Part shown: positions 28,581 through 40,146 of the stretch, piece by piece
Layout of the letters: each line of letters begins with the position of its first letter
Numbering within the stretch: the first letter of the stretch is position 1
Assembly: GCF_918797525.1 (NCBI RefSeq)
Contig: NZ_OU963893.1
Span: forward strand, 3,844,001-3,908,000
Length of the DNA stretch: 64,000 bases
DNA from: an unidentified bacterial endosymbiont
GTDB taxonomy: Bacteria; Pseudomonadota; Gammaproteobacteria; Enterobacterales; Enterobacteriaceae
Direction of reading: 5' to 3'
Translations under genes and position numbers: made by a program
Notes under the pieces: model-generated
The model's input: only the letters and a program-made list of their open reading frames with translations
What the model was told of the DNA's origin: nothing
The model's database searches: none

Positions 28581-29804
28581 TTAACCTCCAAAATCATCAA
28601 GCATAATGTTCTCATCTTCCACGCCAAGATCTTTGAGCATCCTGATTACCGCGGCATTCATCATTGGCGGCCCGCACATGTAGAACTCGCAGTCCTCTGG
28701 CGCAGCATGCTGTTTGAGATAGTTTTCATAAAGCACATTGTGAATGAAGCCCGTATAGCCCGTCCAGTTATCTTCCGGCTGCGGATCGGAAAGCGCCACA
28801 TGGAAGGTAAAGTTAGGGTTTTCACGCGCCAGCTGTTCAAACTCCTCTTCATAGAACATTTCGCGCAGCGAGCGTGCCCCGTACCAGAAGCTGATTTTAC
28901 GTGTACTGCCAAGCCGCTTGAGCTGGTCGAAAATATGCGAGCGCATCGGTGCCATGCCCGCCCCTCCACCGATGAAGACCATTTCCGCATCGGTCTCTTT
29001 GGCAAAGAACTCGCCAAACGGACCAGAGATTGTTACTTTATCGCCCGCTTTTAGCGACCAGATGTAAGACGACATGATCCCCGGCGGGGCAGCAGGCACG
29101 TTCGGTGGCGGCGTGGCGATCCGCACGTTGAGCATAATGATGCCCTTCTCTTGCGGATAGTTGGCCATTGAATAGGCCCGCAGCGTTGGCTCTTTAACCT
29201 CTGAGACGAAGCGGAAGAGGTTGAACTTATCCCAGTCAGCCCGGTATTCATCTGGTACGTCGAAGTCCGCGTAGGCTACAGTGTGTTCAGGGCATTCAAT
29301 CTGGATATAGCCCCCCGCGCGGAACGGAACGCTCTCACCTTCCGGCACGCGTAGCTTAAGCTCTTTTATAAAGGTGGCTTTGTTATCGTTGGAGATAACC
29401 TCGCATGCCCATTTCTTAACGCCGAAAATCTCTTCCGGCAGTTCGATTTTCATATTCTGACGCACCGCGACCTGACAGGCGAGACGACACCCCTCTTTGG
29501 CCTCACGCTTCGTGATATGCGCAAGCTCGGTTGGCAAAATATCACCGCCGCCCTCTTTGACCGTAACGCGACACTGGCCACAGGAGCCACCGCCGCCACA
29601 GGCTGACGAGACAAAAATACCGTTGCCGGAGAGCGTATTAAGCAGCTTGTTCCCTGCAATGGTGCGGATCTGATTTTGCGGTTGATCGTTGATATCAATA
29701 ACAACGTCACCCGCGTTCACAAGCCTGGCGCGCGCAGCCAGAATCAGACCCGACAGTACCAGTACAATCAGCGTGAACATCACTACGCCAAGAATTATTT
29801 CCAT
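28581..29804 (-). CDS. nqrF: Na+-translocating NADH:quinone reductase subunit F
   Basis: The 407-residue NADH-input subunit. An N-terminal membrane anchor (about 2-22) is followed by a 2Fe-2S ferredoxin domain ([14 protein letters not shown]...CRLACQ) and a ferredoxin reductase domain with the FAD motif RAYSMANY and NADH-binding [11 protein letters not shown]. It passes electrons from NADH to the FMN and quinone sites. Start at MEIILGVV, the usual N terminus. Confidence 0.97.
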   Translation of the reverse strand: MEIILGVVMFTLIVLVLSGLILAARARLVNAGDVVIDINDQPQNQIRTIAGNKLLNTLSGNGIFVSSACGGGGSCGQCRVTVKEGGGDILPTELAHITKREAKEGCRLACQVAVRQNMKIELPEEIFGVKKWACEVISNDNKATFIKELKLRVPEGESVPFRAGGYIQIECPEHTVAYADFDVPDEYRADWDKFNLFRFVSEVKEPTLRAYSMANYPQEKGIIMLNVRIATPPPNVPAAPPGIMSSYIWSLKAGDKVTISGPFGEFFAKETDAEMVFIGGGAGMAPMRSHIFDQLKRLGSTRKISFWYGARSLREMFYEEEFEQLARENPNFTFHVALSDPQPEDNWTGYTGFIHNVLYENYLKQHAAPEDCEFYMCGPPMMNAAVIRMLKDLGVEDENIMLDDFGG

Positions 29805-29814
29805 TTGCTTGCCC

Positions 29815-30411
29815 TTATAGCTGCACACCGGAGAAGGACATAAAGCCCAGCGCCATTAGCCCGGTGGTGATAAAGGTGATCCCTAAGCCGCGCAATCCCG
29901 CTGGCACGTTGGCATATTTCATTTTTTCGCGGATCCCCGCCATGGTAACGATAGCCAGCATCCAGCCGATACCAGAGCCAAAACCATACACCACCGATTC
30001 GCTGAAAGTGTAATCACGCTGGACCATGAACGAGACGCCACCAAAGATGGCGCAGTTCACCGCGATCAGCGGCAGGAAGATCCCCAGCGCGATGTAAAGC
30101 GACGGAAAATACTTATCGAGGATCATCTCCAGGATTTGCACCAGCGCCGCAATAACCCCAATGAAGGTAATAAAGTTGAGGAAGCTGAGATCAACGCCTT
30201 CCACCAGCGCACCATCGCGCAGCACAATGTTATAAATCACATTGTTAATGGGGACGGAAAGCCCGAGGACAACCGTAACCGCGACGCCCAGCCCGAATGC
30301 CGTCGATACTTTTTTGGAGACCGCCAGGAACGTACACATGCCCAGAAAGAACGCGAGCGCCATATTTTCAACAAACACCGCACGTACAAATAAACTCAGG
30401 TAATGAGCCAT
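29815..30411 (-). CDS. nqrE: Na+-NQR subunit E
   Basis: A 198-residue integral membrane subunit with about six helices. With NqrD it holds the iron centre and forms part of the electron and Na+ path. Conserved start [26 protein letters not shown], including the Cys used as iron ligand in this family. Between nqrD and nqrF. Confidence 0.97.
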   Translation of the reverse strand: MAHYLSLFVRAVFVENMALAFFLGMCTFLAVSKKVSTAFGLGVAVTVVLGLSVPINNVIYNIVLRDGALVEGVDLSFLNFITFIGVIAALVQILEMILDKYFPSLYIALGIFLPLIAVNCAIFGGVSFMVQRDYTFSESVVYGFGSGIGWMLAIVTMAGIREKMKYANVPAGLRGLGITFITTGLMALGFMSFSGVQL

Positions 30412-30417
30412 TGTCGG

Positions 30418-31056
30418 TTACTCCTTTTCCTGCTGTTCGGGCTTCAGCGTACGAATCAGCCAGATCAGCAAACCGATAATGAAAAATGCGCTGGGGGCCA
30501 GCAGGAATAGACCATTTGGTAAATACCAGCCGCCGTTCTGTACCGTGTCCAGCACCGTAATCCCAAACAGTTTGCCGCTGCCGATTAACTCCCGCAGGAA
30601 ACCAACCGTCAGCAGGATCACGCCATAGCCGAGACCGTTGCCGATACCGTCCATAAAGCTCGCCAGCGGCGGCATTTTCATGGCGTAGGCTTCCGCGCGC
30701 CCCATGACAATGCAGTTAGTGATAATCAAACCGACAAACACTGAGAGCTGTTTTGAGGTTTCATAGGCAAAGGCGCGCAGCAACTGATCGACCACGATCA
30801 CCAGCGAGGCGATGATCGCCATCTGCACGATGATCCTCACGCTGTTCGGGATGTAGTGGCGGATCATAGAGATAAACATGCTGGAAAACGCCGTGACCAG
30901 CGTTACCGCGAGGGTCATTACCAGCGCGGTTTCCAGTTTGGTGGTTACCGCCAGCGCCGAGCAGACACCCAGCACCTGCAGGGTAATCGGGTTATTGGCC
31001 AGCAGCGGGCCAATGAGGACCTTTTTGACTTCTTTCAGTTCACCTGTATCAGCCAT
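30418..31056 (-). CDS. nqrD: Na+-NQR subunit D
   Basis: A 212-residue integral membrane subunit homologous to NqrE (about six helices, [10 protein letters not shown] and [14 protein letters not shown]). Pairs with NqrE around the iron centre. Its start overlaps the end of nqrC by eight bases. Confidence 0.97.
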   Translation of the reverse strand: MADTGELKEVKKVLIGPLLANNPITLQVLGVCSALAVTTKLETALVMTLAVTLVTAFSSMFISMIRHYIPNSVRIIVQMAIIASLVIVVDQLLRAFAYETSKQLSVFVGLIITNCIVMGRAEAYAMKMPPLASFMDGIGNGLGYGVILLTVGFLRELIGSGKLFGITVLDTVQNGGWYLPNGLFLLAPSAFFIIGLLIWLIRTLKPEQQEKE

Positions 31057-31842
31057 TGTTCAAGGCTCCTTCACGAACGTTCTTAAGGAAGGGACCAAAC
31101 CCCAGTTCGCCCATCCAGAAATCAAAACTGTGCTGCACGCCATTGGAGGTGAGCGTAGCACCGGAAAGCCCATCAACGGCAAAGTCGTCGCCCGGTCGTG
31201 CAGAGCCTTTCGTGACTCTCAGCGCAGGCTGGCCGTTGTCGTCCAGCACTTTTTTACCAACAAACTGTGCTCGCCAGTTAGGGTTTTCAATTTCTCCCCC
31301 CAGCCCCGGCGTTTCGCCGTGGTCATAGTAAGTGATTCCCTTAATCGTGCGACCGTCCGTACTCAGGGCGACAAAGGCGTACATGACTGACCATAAGCCG
31401 TTGCCGTAGATGGGCAGCACCATCTCCTGAACGCGTTGTTGTTCATCGCTCACCAGGTAGATTTCAACAAGATTACTGCGTCGCTTAATGCCGGCGGGAT
31501 CTTGCGATGGCTCGAGTACGATGCTCAACTGTGGGTCTTTCAGTGCCTGAGAGGGGCTAAACTTTGCCGGATCCTATCCAGCAGTTGGCCGGTTTTTAAA
31601 TCCACCAGCCGCGCCGAGATGCGCCCGGCGAAGACGGCTGAGATATCGTCTGCACTCATCCCTTCCTGCATCAGTCCGGCGACGGCGAGGATGTTGCGTT
31701 GTTTATCCAGCGCGCGCTGCTCATGCTGCCGGGGCTTTAACCCCACGGCAGAACCAGCCACAATGATGGAACAGACCAGACAAAGTACCAGCACTACCAG
31801 CAACGTTTTACTGATGCTGTCGTTATTTTTGCTATCAGCCAC
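31049..31842 (-). pseudogene. nqrC: Na+-NQR subunit C, frameshifted as read
   Basis: NqrC is a membrane-anchored periplasmic flavoprotein that carries covalent FMN and passes electrons between NqrF and NqrB. Homology starts at GTG 31842 (overlapping the nqrB stop as GTGGCTGA): [21 protein letters not shown], membrane helix, [21 protein letters not shown]. At 31573-31576 one base is missing after GAT; the frame runs into a stop at 31540, while the rest continues in another frame ([28 protein letters not shown]-type core, DGLSGATLTSNG with the FMN-Thr). Restoring one base gives a normal-length subunit. Either a real mutation disabling the pump or a sequencing error. All other nqr genes are intact, which favours an error or a recent event. 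Confidence 0.85.
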
Positions 31843-33070
31843 GCGCCTTCCTCCGCTTAACGTTGGCGCGCACGACCAGGTAATCGAACAGTGGCGCAAA
31901 CAGATTCGCAAACAGAATGGCCAACATCATCCCTTCCGGATACGCCGGGTTGACCACGCGAATCAGGACACACATCACGCCAATCAGCACGCCATAGCTC
32001 CACTTGCCGTTATCGGTAAAGGAAGCAGAGACCGGGTCAGTGGCCATGAACATCATGCCAAATGCAAAACCCCCCAATACCAGATGCCAGTACCAGGGCA
32101 TGGAGAACATCGGGTTAGTGGTTGAACCGATGAGGTTAAACAGCGTAGCGGTGAGCACCATGCCGACCATTACGCCTGTGACGATGCGCCAGGATGCGAC
32201 ACGCCCGAACAGGATGATGGCGCCTCCCAGTAAAATCATCAGCGTGGATACCTCCCCGATGGCGCCGGGAACGTTGCCAGTAAAGGCGTCAAACCAGGTA
32301 ACGGGCTGGCCTGTCGCATTGTTAACCAACGTTTCCCCCCCGTGGGCGGCCCACTGAGAGAGCGGCGTCGCGCCGGAGAAACCGTCCGCCGCCGTCCAGA
32401 CCAGATCGCCCGAGATTTGCGCCGGATACGCAAAGAACAGGAACGCACGCCCTGCCAGCGCCGGGTTAAGGAAGTTGCGCCCGGTACCGCCGAATATTTC
32501 TTTGGCAATCACCACACCAAAGCTAATCCCCAGCGCTGCCTGCCAGAGCGGCAGCGTCGGCGGAACGATCAACGCAAACAGAATGGAGGTGACAAAAAAG
32601 CCTTCGTTGATCTCATGCTTGCGAATAATGGCAAACAGCACTTCCCAGAAGCCGCCCACGATGAATACCGTAAGGTAAATCGGCAGGAAGAAAATGGCCC
32701 CCAGCGTCATCATGCTTACCCAACCCGCATCTGCGGCAAAGCTCACGCCCAGCGATTGCGCCAGGCGGTAGTGCCACTCGGACTGAAGTACCTGAGCGAG
32801 CTGCGGCGCATCGTACAGATGGTGCAGCGCCGGTATGGTCTGCAGGCCAACGTTGTACATGCCCCAAAACATCGCCGGAAAGACAGCAAACCAGACCAGA
32901 ATCATCATTCGTTTCAGGTCGATGGCATCACGTACGTGCGCCGCGCCTTTCGTCACCTGCCCCGGTGTATAGAAAAGGGTCGTCGTCGCTTCAAATAGCG
33001 GGTAATACTTCCTGAGCTTACCGTCGGTAAAGTGCGGCTCTATTTTTTCAAAGAGGTGTTTTAAGCCCAT
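31835..33070 (-). CDS. nqrB: Na+-NQR subunit B
   Basis: The 411-residue main membrane subunit with about ten helices. It holds riboflavin and a covalent FMN on the Thr of [13 protein letters not shown] and forms the Na+ channel and quinone region. Conserved N terminus [14 protein letters not shown]. It lies between nqrA and nqrC with overlapping or near-abutting ends. Confidence 0.97.
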   Translation of the reverse strand: MGLKHLFEKIEPHFTDGKLRKYYPLFEATTTLFYTPGQVTKGAAHVRDAIDLKRMMILVWFAVFPAMFWGMYNVGLQTIPALHHLYDAPQLAQVLQSEWHYRLAQSLGVSFAADAGWVSMMTLGAIFFLPIYLTVFIVGGFWEVLFAIIRKHEINEGFFVTSILFALIVPPTLPLWQAALGISFGVVIAKEIFGGTGRNFLNPALAGRAFLFFAYPAQISGDLVWTAADGFSGATPLSQWAAHGGETLVNNATGQPVTWFDAFTGNVPGAIGEVSTLMILLGGAIILFGRVASWRIVTGVMVGMVLTATLFNLIGSTTNPMFSMPWYWHLVLGGFAFGMMFMATDPVSASFTDNGKWSYGVLIGVMCVLIRVVNPAYPEGMMLAILFANLFAPLFDYLVVRANVKRRKARG

Positions 33071-33073
33071 CGG

Positions 33074-34417
33074 TTATCCTTCCTGCTCAATGCGGGTTAA
33101 CACCTCGCGCAATACTGGCCCAAATTCGTATTTTCCGGGACACACGTAGGTACAAAGCGCCAGGTCTTCTTCGTCCAGCTCAAGGCACCCCAGCGCCTGC
33201 GCGCTGTCGGTATCTCCGGCGAGCAGATCGCGCAGCAGCATGGTCGGCAGAATGTCCAGCGGCATTACGCGCTCGTAGCTGCCAATGGGCACCATGGCGC
33301 GCGCGCCGCCATGAGTGCTGGTAGAAAAAGTAAACAGCTTGTGGCGCAGGAAATGGCCAAGCGTCGTACGGGTTACAGAGAACTTGTCTGCTCCCGGGAG
33401 AACCCAGCCGAACAACTCTTTCTCACGCCCTTCCTGAACAACAGAGACCTGAAGGTGGAAACGCCCCAGATAAGCCTGTGCCCCAGCGGCATGGCGACCA
33501 CTGAGCACTGAACCGGAAATCAGGCGGTTTTCACCCTCTTTCATTTCACCGGCAAGCAGCTCATTGATATCTGCCCCTAACAGCGTGCGCACCAGTCGCG
33601 GAGCCAGCGCCTGTGGGCCACCGATGGCGACCACCCGTTCAGCGCACAATGTACCGGTCGTAAAAAGCGTGCCGATGGCAATGACGTCCTGATAGTTGAG
33701 ATGCCAGACCTGCTTCGTCTGGCTTACCGGTTCAAGAAAGTGAATATGGGTACCGGCAAGCCCTGCAGGATGCGGCCCGGCGAATGCGTTAAACGTGACC
33801 TGGCCCTCCGGGTGTCCACCAAGCTTTCCGCCGCTGGCCTGGCAGACATGAACTTTGCCGGACGTCAGGCGCGTTAACAGGGTGAGCCCGGCATCAAAGG
33901 CGGTACGCTGGGCCAAAATAAGGGGCTGCGGATCGGCGCTGAGCGGGTTAGTGTCGATTGCGGTAACAAAAATGGCGGCCGGGAGTGTATCGGGAACAGG
34001 AGATTTGCTGAATGGGCGGGTGCGCATTGCCGTCCATAAGCCGGATTCCAGCAGTTGAGCCTGTACTGTTTCGCGGCTTAATGTGGAAAGGTCTTCCACG
34101 TCAAAATGGGCAAACTTGCGCTGCTCGTTACCTTCAATGCGAATGACTACCGACTGCAGAACCCGACGTTCACCGCGATTTATCGCCACAACGGTGCCGC
34201 AAGCAGGAGAGGTAAACAGCACGCCGGGATTTTTTTTATCTTCGAAGAGCGCCTGCCCTTTGATAACGCGATCGCCCTTCTGTACCCGCATGGAGGGACG
34301 CATTCCCACGTAATCGTTACCTACAATGGCGACATGCCGGATAGTTGGGCCTGCCGAAAGGTGCTGTTCAGGCACGCCGGCAATCGGCAGATCAAGCCCT
34401 TTTCTGATTTTAAACAT
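33074..34417 (-). CDS. nqrA: Na+-NQR subunit A
   Basis: The 447-residue peripheral cytoplasmic subunit and first gene of the operon, implicated in quinone binding. Conserved start [18 protein letters not shown] and late [26 protein letters not shown]. Gene order A-B-C-D-E-F-M is the classical nqr operon. Confidence 0.97.
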   Translation of the reverse strand: MFKIRKGLDLPIAGVPEQHLSAGPTIRHVAIVGNDYVGMRPSMRVQKGDRVIKGQALFEDKKNPGVLFTSPACGTVVAINRGERRVLQSVVIRIEGNEQRKFAHFDVEDLSTLSRETVQAQLLESGLWTAMRTRPFSKSPVPDTLPAAIFVTAIDTNPLSADPQPLILAQRTAFDAGLTLLTRLTSGKVHVCQASGGKLGGHPEGQVTFNAFAGPHPAGLAGTHIHFLEPVSQTKQVWHLNYQDVIAIGTLFTTGTLCAERVVAIGGPQALAPRLVRTLLGADINELLAGEMKEGENRLISGSVLSGRHAAGAQAYLGRFHLQVSVVQEGREKELFGWVLPGADKFSVTRTTLGHFLRHKLFTFSTSTHGGARAMVPIGSYERVMPLDILPTMLLRDLLAGDTDSAQALGCLELDEEDLALCTYVCPGKYEFGPVLREVLTRIEQEG

Positions 34418-34717
34418 GTGGTTAGCAAGTTTCCATGAACGATAATCCAGAGGATGGTCGAGTGTACCATCCCCCCCGCGTTGTCAGCAGTTAATCCGCC
34501 ATTAAGTACATCTAAATGCGAGCGATTACGCACAGTCCATGGCGGCAGCGCATTTTGGCCTGGCTATTACGTATAACTAATTTGTAAACTAACCGCCCGG
34601 CTATTGCGAAAATTTATGGCGATGCTAATGTGAGCGCTCCTAATCCAGAATAGTCTGATTTCGGGTCTGTTTTGCCGTTCTGGCAAGTGGTCTTAGTTTT
34701 ATCAAGGAACTCGTAGT
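34418..34717. promoter_or_regulatory. Divergent promoter region of nqr and dpaA
   Basis: A 300-base spacer between divergent nqrA and dpaA. It must hold both promoters. TTTATCAAGGAACTCGTAGT before dpaA supplies an AAGGA ribosome site. No operator is recognised with confidence. Confidence 0.5.
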
Positions 34718-35458
34718 ATGCGTAAAATCGCATTGTTCATTGCGATGCTTCTGATTCCATGCGTGTCGTTTGCAGGGCTGCTCAGCAGCAACAGTTCACC
34801 CACGTCGATCAGCAAAGAATATAAACAACAGTTAATGGGATCGCCGGTTTATATTCAAATCTTCAAGGAAGAACGCACGCTCGACCTGTTTGTGAAAATG
34901 GGTGAGACATATCAGTTGCTCGACAGCTACAAGATTTGTAACTACTCAGGCGGCCTTGGGCCAAAGCAGCGTCAGGGCGATTTTAAAAGTCCGGAAGGGT
35001 TTTATAACGTTCAGCGTAACCAGTTAAAACCGGATAGCCGTTTCTATAAAGCCATTAATATTGGTTTCCCGAACGCATTTGACCGTGCTCACGGTTATGA
35101 AGGTAAATACCTGATGATCCATGGGGCCTGCGTCTCTGTCGGCTGCTATGCAATGACCGATAGCGGTATTGATGAGATTTTCCAGTTTGTTACGGGCGCG
35201 CTGGTTTTTGGTCAGTCAAACGTGCAGGTCAGTATTTATCCGTTCCGCATGACCGATGCCAACATGGCGCGTCACAAATACTCTTATTACACCGAGTTCT
35301 GGAAACAGCTGAAGCCGGGATACGACTACTTTGAGCAGACCCATAAACCGCCTGTCGTCTCTATTGTCGATGGCCGCTACGTCGTCAGCAAACCGCTGAG
35401 CCACAAAGTCGTCCATCCACAGCTGGCATCAAACTACTCGGTCTCCGAGACAAAATAG
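34718..35458 (+). CDS. dpaA: Murein-lipoprotein amidase DpaA (YafK, LdtF), YkuD fold
   Basis: A 246-residue periplasmic protein with a signal peptide (about 1-19) and a YkuD domain with the catalytic box [14 protein letters not shown] (His135, Cys143). The E. coli homologue cuts Braun lipoprotein off peptidoglycan (amidase) rather than making cross-links, though it resembles L,D-transpeptidases. The 3' end overlaps the convergent yafJ by 30 bases. Confidence 0.95.
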   Translation: MRKIALFIAMLLIPCVSFAGLLSSNSSPTSISKEYKQQLMGSPVYIQIFKEERTLDLFVKMGETYQLLDSYKICNYSGGLGPKQRQGDFKSPEGFYNVQRNQLKPDSRFYKAINIGFPNAFDRAHGYEGKYLMIHGACVSVGCYAMTDSGIDEIFQFVTGALVFGQSNVQVSIYPFRMTDANMARHKYSYYTEFWKQLKPGYDYFEQTHKPPVVSIVDGRYVVSKPLSHKVVHPQLASNYSVSETK

Positions 35459-36196
35459 TCTCCACTCACCTGGCATTATCTTTTGCCAGGTTTCGTTGCC
35501 CGTCAGCGGCTGCGTAGCGATTACAGTGACCACATCGTTTGGCGTGGTCTCTGTCTGAAAATCTATCTCCACATCCTGATCGAGCAAAGTTGCCACGCCA
35601 AACGGCGCACGGCGGGTTATCCAGAACAGATTCGTCGAACAGAATGCCATTACGTAACGCCCGTCAGACAACAGCATGTTAAACACGCCTTTCTCCCGCA
35701 GTTCAGACGCCAGCGATGCGATGTATTTAAAAACGGCGGTCATATTGCCTGGCGTACGCGGATATCGCTCCGTCAGCCTGTGCAATAGCCAGCAGAACGC
35801 CTTTTCGCTGTCGGTTTCGCCTACCGGGCGAAAATTCCCCGTCTCAAGAGACTTGTAGCCTGTGAGCTGCCCGTTGTGCGCGTAGGTCCAGTTACGGCCC
35901 CACAGTTCACGGGTAAACGGATGGGTATTTTCCAGCGCCACTTCGCCGCGGTTCGCCTGGCGGATGTGAGCGATAACCGAGCAGGACTTTATTGGATAGT
36001 CCTGCACCAGTCTGGCAATCGGTGAATTAAAGCTGGGTTGTGGATCTTTGAAGGTGCGACACCCTTTACCCTCATAGAAGGTGATACCCCAGCCGTCTTT
36101 ATGCGGCCCGGTTCCCCCCCCGCGCTGAACCAGCCCGGTGAAACTAAAGCAGATATCGGTTGGCACATTGGCGCTCATCCCGAGCAGTTCGCACAT
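35429..36196 (-). CDS. yafJ: Class II glutamine amidotransferase-like YafJ
   Basis: A 255-residue protein with an N-terminal Ntn-hydrolase domain. Cys2 becomes the N-terminal nucleophile ([10 protein letters not shown]); [12 protein letters not shown] and [12 protein letters not shown] are family motifs. The synthetase partner that would use the ammonia is absent, so the substrate is not known. Same place as in E. coli, next to gmhA. Confidence 0.93.
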   Translation of the reverse strand: MCELLGMSANVPTDICFSFTGLVQRGGGTGPHKDGWGITFYEGKGCRTFKDPQPSFNSPIARLVQDYPIKSCSVIAHIRQANRGEVALENTHPFTRELWGRNWTYAHNGQLTGYKSLETGNFRPVGETDSEKAFCWLLHRLTERYPRTPGNMTAVFKYIASLASELREKGVFNMLLSDGRYVMAFCSTNLFWITRRAPFGVATLLDQDVEIDFQTETTPNDVVTVIATQPLTGNETWQKIMPGEWRLFCLGDRVV

Positions 36197-36242
36197 ACTT
36201 CACCTCCACAACAGCGGGGGCAATGCAGCCCCCAGCGAAGTC

Positions 36243-36821
36243 TTATTTAACCATCTCTTTTTCAATTAACTGGATCAGGATATGGATCACTTTGATGTGA
36301 ATTTCCTGAATGCGGTCAGCATAACCAAAATGCGGAACGCGAATTTCAATGTCAGCCGTACCGTCCATTTTACCGCCGTCTTTACCGGTCAGGGTGATGA
36401 CTTTCATCCCTTTTTCACGCGCCGCCGCAATCGCTTTAATCACGTTAGCGGAGTTACCGGACGTCGAAATACCCAGCAGTACGTCGCCTTCACGACCCAC
36501 CGCTTCCACGTAACGAGAGAAGACGTAGTCGTAACCAAAGTCGTTGCTCACGCAGGAGATGTGGCTCACGTCGGAAATCGCGATCGCCGGATAGCCCGGA
36601 CGGTTTTCGCGATAACGCCCGGTCAACTCTTCTGCGAAGTGCATAGCATCACAGTGGGAGCCACCGTTACCGCAGGAGAGCACTTTGCCACCCGCTTTGA
36701 AGCTGTCGGCCAGCAGGACCGCTGCGCGCTGAATAGCGTGAATATTGGCATCTTCTTTCAGAAAGTTAGCCAGCGTTTCCGCCGCTTCGTTCAGTTCGTT
36801 ACGAATAAGATCCTGGTACAT
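36243..36821 (-). CDS. gmhA: Sedoheptulose 7-phosphate isomerase
   Basis: A 192-residue SIS-domain enzyme that makes D-glycero-D-manno-heptose 7-phosphate, the first step toward LPS inner-core heptose. SIS motifs [15 protein letters not shown] and [15 protein letters not shown] are intact, and the length equals E. coli GmhA (LpcA). Loss gives deep-rough LPS. Confidence 0.98.
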   Translation of the reverse strand: MYQDLIRNELNEAAETLANFLKEDANIHAIQRAAVLLADSFKAGGKVLSCGNGGSHCDAMHFAEELTGRYRENRPGYPAIAISDVSHISCVSNDFGYDYVFSRYVEAVGREGDVLLGISTSGNSANVIKAIAAAREKGMKVITLTGKDGGKMDGTADIEIRVPHFGYADRIQEIHIKVIHILIQLIEKEMVK

Positions 36822-37021
36822 GAGGATAATCCTTCAGTATTGATGAAATAACTCAGTGGAGTGTACCGGATAGCGATTAAAGCGAGAAGCCAAAGCCATA
36901 CGATTCGTCCGGCGTTTTGATTTTTCGTGCCGGAGAAAAGATGAACATTGTGAACCATGTTGTAATTATTTTGTGAACGCATTGCTAAAAGAAATAACAT
37001 CCACTACAACCATATCATCAC

Positions 37022-37038
37022 AAGTGGTCAGACCTCCT
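37022..37038 (+). promoter_or_regulatory. FadR-like operator before fadE
   Basis: AAGTGGTCAGACCTCCT matches the FadR core TGGT-C-N-GACC well and lies 22 bases upstream of the fadE start, where bound FadR would block transcription until acyl-CoA appears. Confidence 0.65.
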
Positions 37039-37060
37039 ACAAGCAAGGGAGCTTTTCTTT

Positions 37061-39505
37061 ATGATGATTTTGAGCATTCTCGCAACTGTTGTTCTGCTCG
37101 GTGTGTTGTTTTATCACCGCGTGAGTTTATTTCTCAGTAGCCTGATTCTGTTGGCCTGGACCGCCGCACTCGGTCTTGCAGGTCTCTGGAATATTTGGCT
37201 ATGCGTTCCGCTGGCCCTCATTCTTCTGCCGTTGAACGTGACCTCGATGCGTAAAGCGATGATCTCCGCACCGGTGTTCAGGGGCTTTCGTAAAGTGATG
37301 CCGCCGATGTCGCGTACTGAGAAAGAAGCGATCGATGCCGGTACCACCTGGTGGGAAGGCGATTTGTTTCAGGGCAATCCTGACTGGAAGAAATTACACA
37401 ATTATCCGCAACCGCGTCTCACCGCCGAGGAGCAAGCCTTCATTGATGGCCCGGTGGAAGAAGCGTGCCGCATGGCCAATGATTTTGCCATCACCCATGA
37501 AATGGCAGATCTGCCGCCAGAACTGTGGGCGTATCTGAAAGAACATCGCTTCTTCGCGATGATCATCAAGAAAGAGTATGGCGGCCTGGAATTCTCTGCT
37601 TATGCTCAGGCGCGCGTCCTGCAAAAGCTGGCAGGCGTCTCCGGGATCCTGGCGATCACCGTTGGCGTGCCTAACTCATTAGGCCCGGGCGAGCTGTTGC
37701 AGCATTACGGTACGCAGGAGCAGAAAGATCACTATCTGCCGCGGCTGGCACGTGGTCAGGAAATTCCGTGCTTCGCGCTGACCAGCCCGGAAGCAGGTTC
37801 TGACGCAGGCGCTATCCCTGACACCGGCGTGGTGTGCATGGGCGAGTGGCAGGGCGAACAGGTGTTGGGTATGCGCCTGACATGGAACAAACGCTATATT
37901 ACGCTGGCCCCGATCGCGACCGTGCTGGGTCTGGCGTTTAAACTTTCCGATCCTGAAAAACTGTTGGGTGGCGAAGAAAATCCCGGTATTACCTGCGCGC
38001 TGATCCCAACCTCTACTCCGGGTGTTGAGATTGGTCGCCGTCATTTCCCGCTGAACGTGCCATTCCAGAACGGTCCGACCCGCGGCCAGGATATTTTTGT
38101 GCCGATTGATTACATCATCGGCGGTCCGAAAATGGCCGGTCAGGGCTGGCGTATGCTAGTGGAGTGTCTGTCCGTGGGCCGCGGTATTACCCTGCCGTCG
38201 AACTCTACCGGTGGTCTGAAATCTGTGGCGATGGGGATTGGGGCCTACGCTCACATCCGTCGTCAGTTCAAAATTTCCATCGGTAAGATGGAGGGAATCG
38301 AAGAGCCGCTGGCACGTATCGCCGGTAACGCCTACGTGATGGACGCGGCGGCCTCCTTAATTACCTATGGCATTATGCTGGGCGAAAAACCGGCCGTGTT
38401 ATCAGCCATCGTCAAATACCATTGCACCCACCGTGCTCAGCAGTCAATCATTGACGCGATGGATATCGCGGGCGGTAAGGGCATCATGCTCGGCGAGGGC
38501 AACTTCCTGGCGCGCGGCTACCAAGGCGCACCGATTGCCATCACCGTTGAAGGGGCAAACATCCTGACCCGCAGTATGATGATCTTCGGTCAGGGGGCGA
38601 TTCGCTGCCATCCTTACGTACTGGAAGAGATGGCTGCCGCACAGAATAACGACGCGGATGCCTTCGATAGACTGCTGTTCAAACATATCGGCCACGTGGG
38701 GAGTAACACCCTGCGCAGCTTCTGGCTGGGCCTGACCCGCGGACTGACCAGCGCGACCCCCACGGGAGATGCGACTAAACGTTATTACCAGCATCTGAAC
38801 CGATTGAGCGCCAACCTGGCCTTGCTGTCTGATATCTCAATGGCGGTACTGGGCGGCAGCCTCAAGCGCCGCGAGCGTATCTCTGCCCGTCTGGGGGATG
38901 TGCTGAGTCAGGTATTCCTGGCCTCTGCGGTCCTCAAACGTTACGACGACGAAGGCCGTCAGGAAGCCGATTTGCCGCTGGTTCACTGGGGCGTACAGGA
39001 TGCCCTGCATCAGGCCGAACAGGCCATTGACGCCCTGCTGACGAACTTCCCGAACCGCGTGGTGGCAGGCGCCTTGCGGGCGGTTATTTTCCCGACCGGA
39101 CGTCATTATCTGGCGCCGTCTGACAGGCTGGATCATAAAGTGGCGAAGATCCTTCAAGTTCCGAGCGCAACCCGTTCTCGTATCGGCCGTGGTCAGTATC
39201 TGGAGCCAACCGAGCACAACCCGGTCGGTCTGCTGGAAGCGGCGCTGCAGGATGTGATGGCCGCCGACCCAATTCATCAGAAAATTTGCAAACAGCTGGG
39301 CAAAAACCTGCCGTTTACCCGCCTGGATGAGCTGGCGAAACAAGCGCTGGCAGGCAGCATTATCAATAAAGATGAAGCGGCGCTGCTGGTGAAAGCCGAA
39401 GAGAGCCGTCTGCGCAGTATTAACGTGGATGATTTCGACCCTGAAGCGCTGGCGACACAGCCGGTAAAACTGCCGGAGAAACACCGCAAACCTGAAGCGG
39501 CGTAA
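37061..39505 (+). CDS. fadE: Acyl-CoA dehydrogenase FadE
   Basis: An 814-residue enzyme, the same length as E. coli FadE. It carries out the first, FAD-dependent step of fatty acid beta-oxidation. Two N-terminal hydrophobic segments (about 2-24 and 28-55) suggest membrane association. Dehydrogenase motifs: [30 protein letters not shown] and the C-terminal block [23 protein letters not shown]. Divergent from gmhA with a FadR-like operator in its leader. Confidence 0.97.
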   Translation: MMILSILATVVLLGVLFYHRVSLFLSSLILLAWTAALGLAGLWNIWLCVPLALILLPLNVTSMRKAMISAPVFRGFRKVMPPMSRTEKEAIDAGTTWWEGDLFQGNPDWKKLHNYPQPRLTAEEQAFIDGPVEEACRMANDFAITHEMADLPPELWAYLKEHRFFAMIIKKEYGGLEFSAYAQARVLQKLAGVSGILAITVGVPNSLGPGELLQHYGTQEQKDHYLPRLARGQEIPCFALTSPEAGSDAGAIPDTGVVCMGEWQGEQVLGMRLTWNKRYITLAPIATVLGLAFKLSDPEKLLGGEENPGITCALIPTSTPGVEIGRRHFPLNVPFQNGPTRGQDIFVPIDYIIGGPKMAGQGWRMLVECLSVGRGITLPSNSTGGLKSVAMGIGAYAHIRRQFKISIGKMEGIEEPLARIAGNAYVMDAAASLITYGIMLGEKPAVLSAIVKYHCTHRAQQSIIDAMDIAGGKGIMLGEGNFLARGYQGAPIAITVEGANILTRSMMIFGQGAIRCHPYVLEEMAAAQNNDADAFDRLLFKHIGHVGSNTLRSFWLGLTRGLTSATPTGDATKRYYQHLNRLSANLALLSDISMAVLGGSLKRRERISARLGDVLSQVFLASAVLKRYDDEGRQEADLPLVHWGVQDALHQAEQAIDALLTNFPNRVVAGALRAVIFPTGRHYLAPSDRLDHKVAKILQVPSATRSRIGRGQYLEPTEHNPVGLLEAALQDVMAADPIHQKICKQLGKNLPFTRLDELAKQALAGSIINKDEAALLVKAEESRLRSINVDDFDPEALATQPVKLPEKHRKPEAA

Positions 39506-39551
39506 CACGTTTCACTCTGACACCCCCCGCCCTGCACGCAGTGCCGTTCAC

Positions 39552-39901
39552 TTAAGCGAAGCGGCATTGCGATTTGATGGATAGCGAGTTTTTGATATCG
39601 ATAGCCGAAACGGTGTCGAATATTCCAATAAAATGGGTCGTTCCGGCGGGCTGCCCCTGAAAGGCGACGCCGTTCAGCCCCTAACGAAATCCGGCGTGCT
39701 GCTTACTACGGTGCCCGGCATTTTACAGACCGGACAGGGCGTCGTTTTGTCACCGACGCGAACTATGCCTCTGCCGGTATCCTGGTTGGCGGGAAGGGAA
39801 CTGATGCAGCGGGCGCCGGTGGTTGTTTTATCGCCATCAAGGTCAAGACCGAGCGCGTCGATACTGACAAAGTGGGGCATTTCATATCCATATAATAACA
39901 A
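39552..39901 (-). pseudogene. PAAR-like gene remnant
   Basis: The minus strand encodes LDGDKTTTGARCISSLP and GIVRVGDKTTPCPVCKMPGTVV, the repeat style of PAAR proteins that tip type VI secretion spikes and often carry effectors. The frame stops near 39674 and continues one base off (LNGVAFQGQPAGTTHFIGIFD) to a stop at 39552. The frameshift and short length point to a remnant. No other type VI genes are in the window. In E. coli this spot holds ivy, which is missing here. Confidence 0.5.
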
Positions 39902-40146
39902 GGGTTATTATTTCACACTATACGCCCAATTTTCCTGTGAAAATATATTATTAGCATACAAATAGTTACATCAAAATGGAATGGGGATTTCCGCCCGGTA
40001 TTGATAACGATTGTTTACTTTTTTTGTAAGAGTAAGCTCGGACATCAAGGCAATAGCCCGCGCCCTGCGCAGGGTTTTTTATTGCCACATTTTCTCGTAA
40101 TGACGTGCTACAGTGTCAAAAAGCGGTCGTTTGAGGAGTCTGAATT
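39902..40146. other. Spacer upstream of yafV
   Basis: AT-rich. A hairpin at about 40049-40087 (GGCAATA...TATTGCC enclosing CCCTGCGCAGGG, then TTTTTT) looks like a terminator for a plus-strand transcript now lost. TTGAGGAG before 40147 is the yafV ribosome site. Confidence 0.5.
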
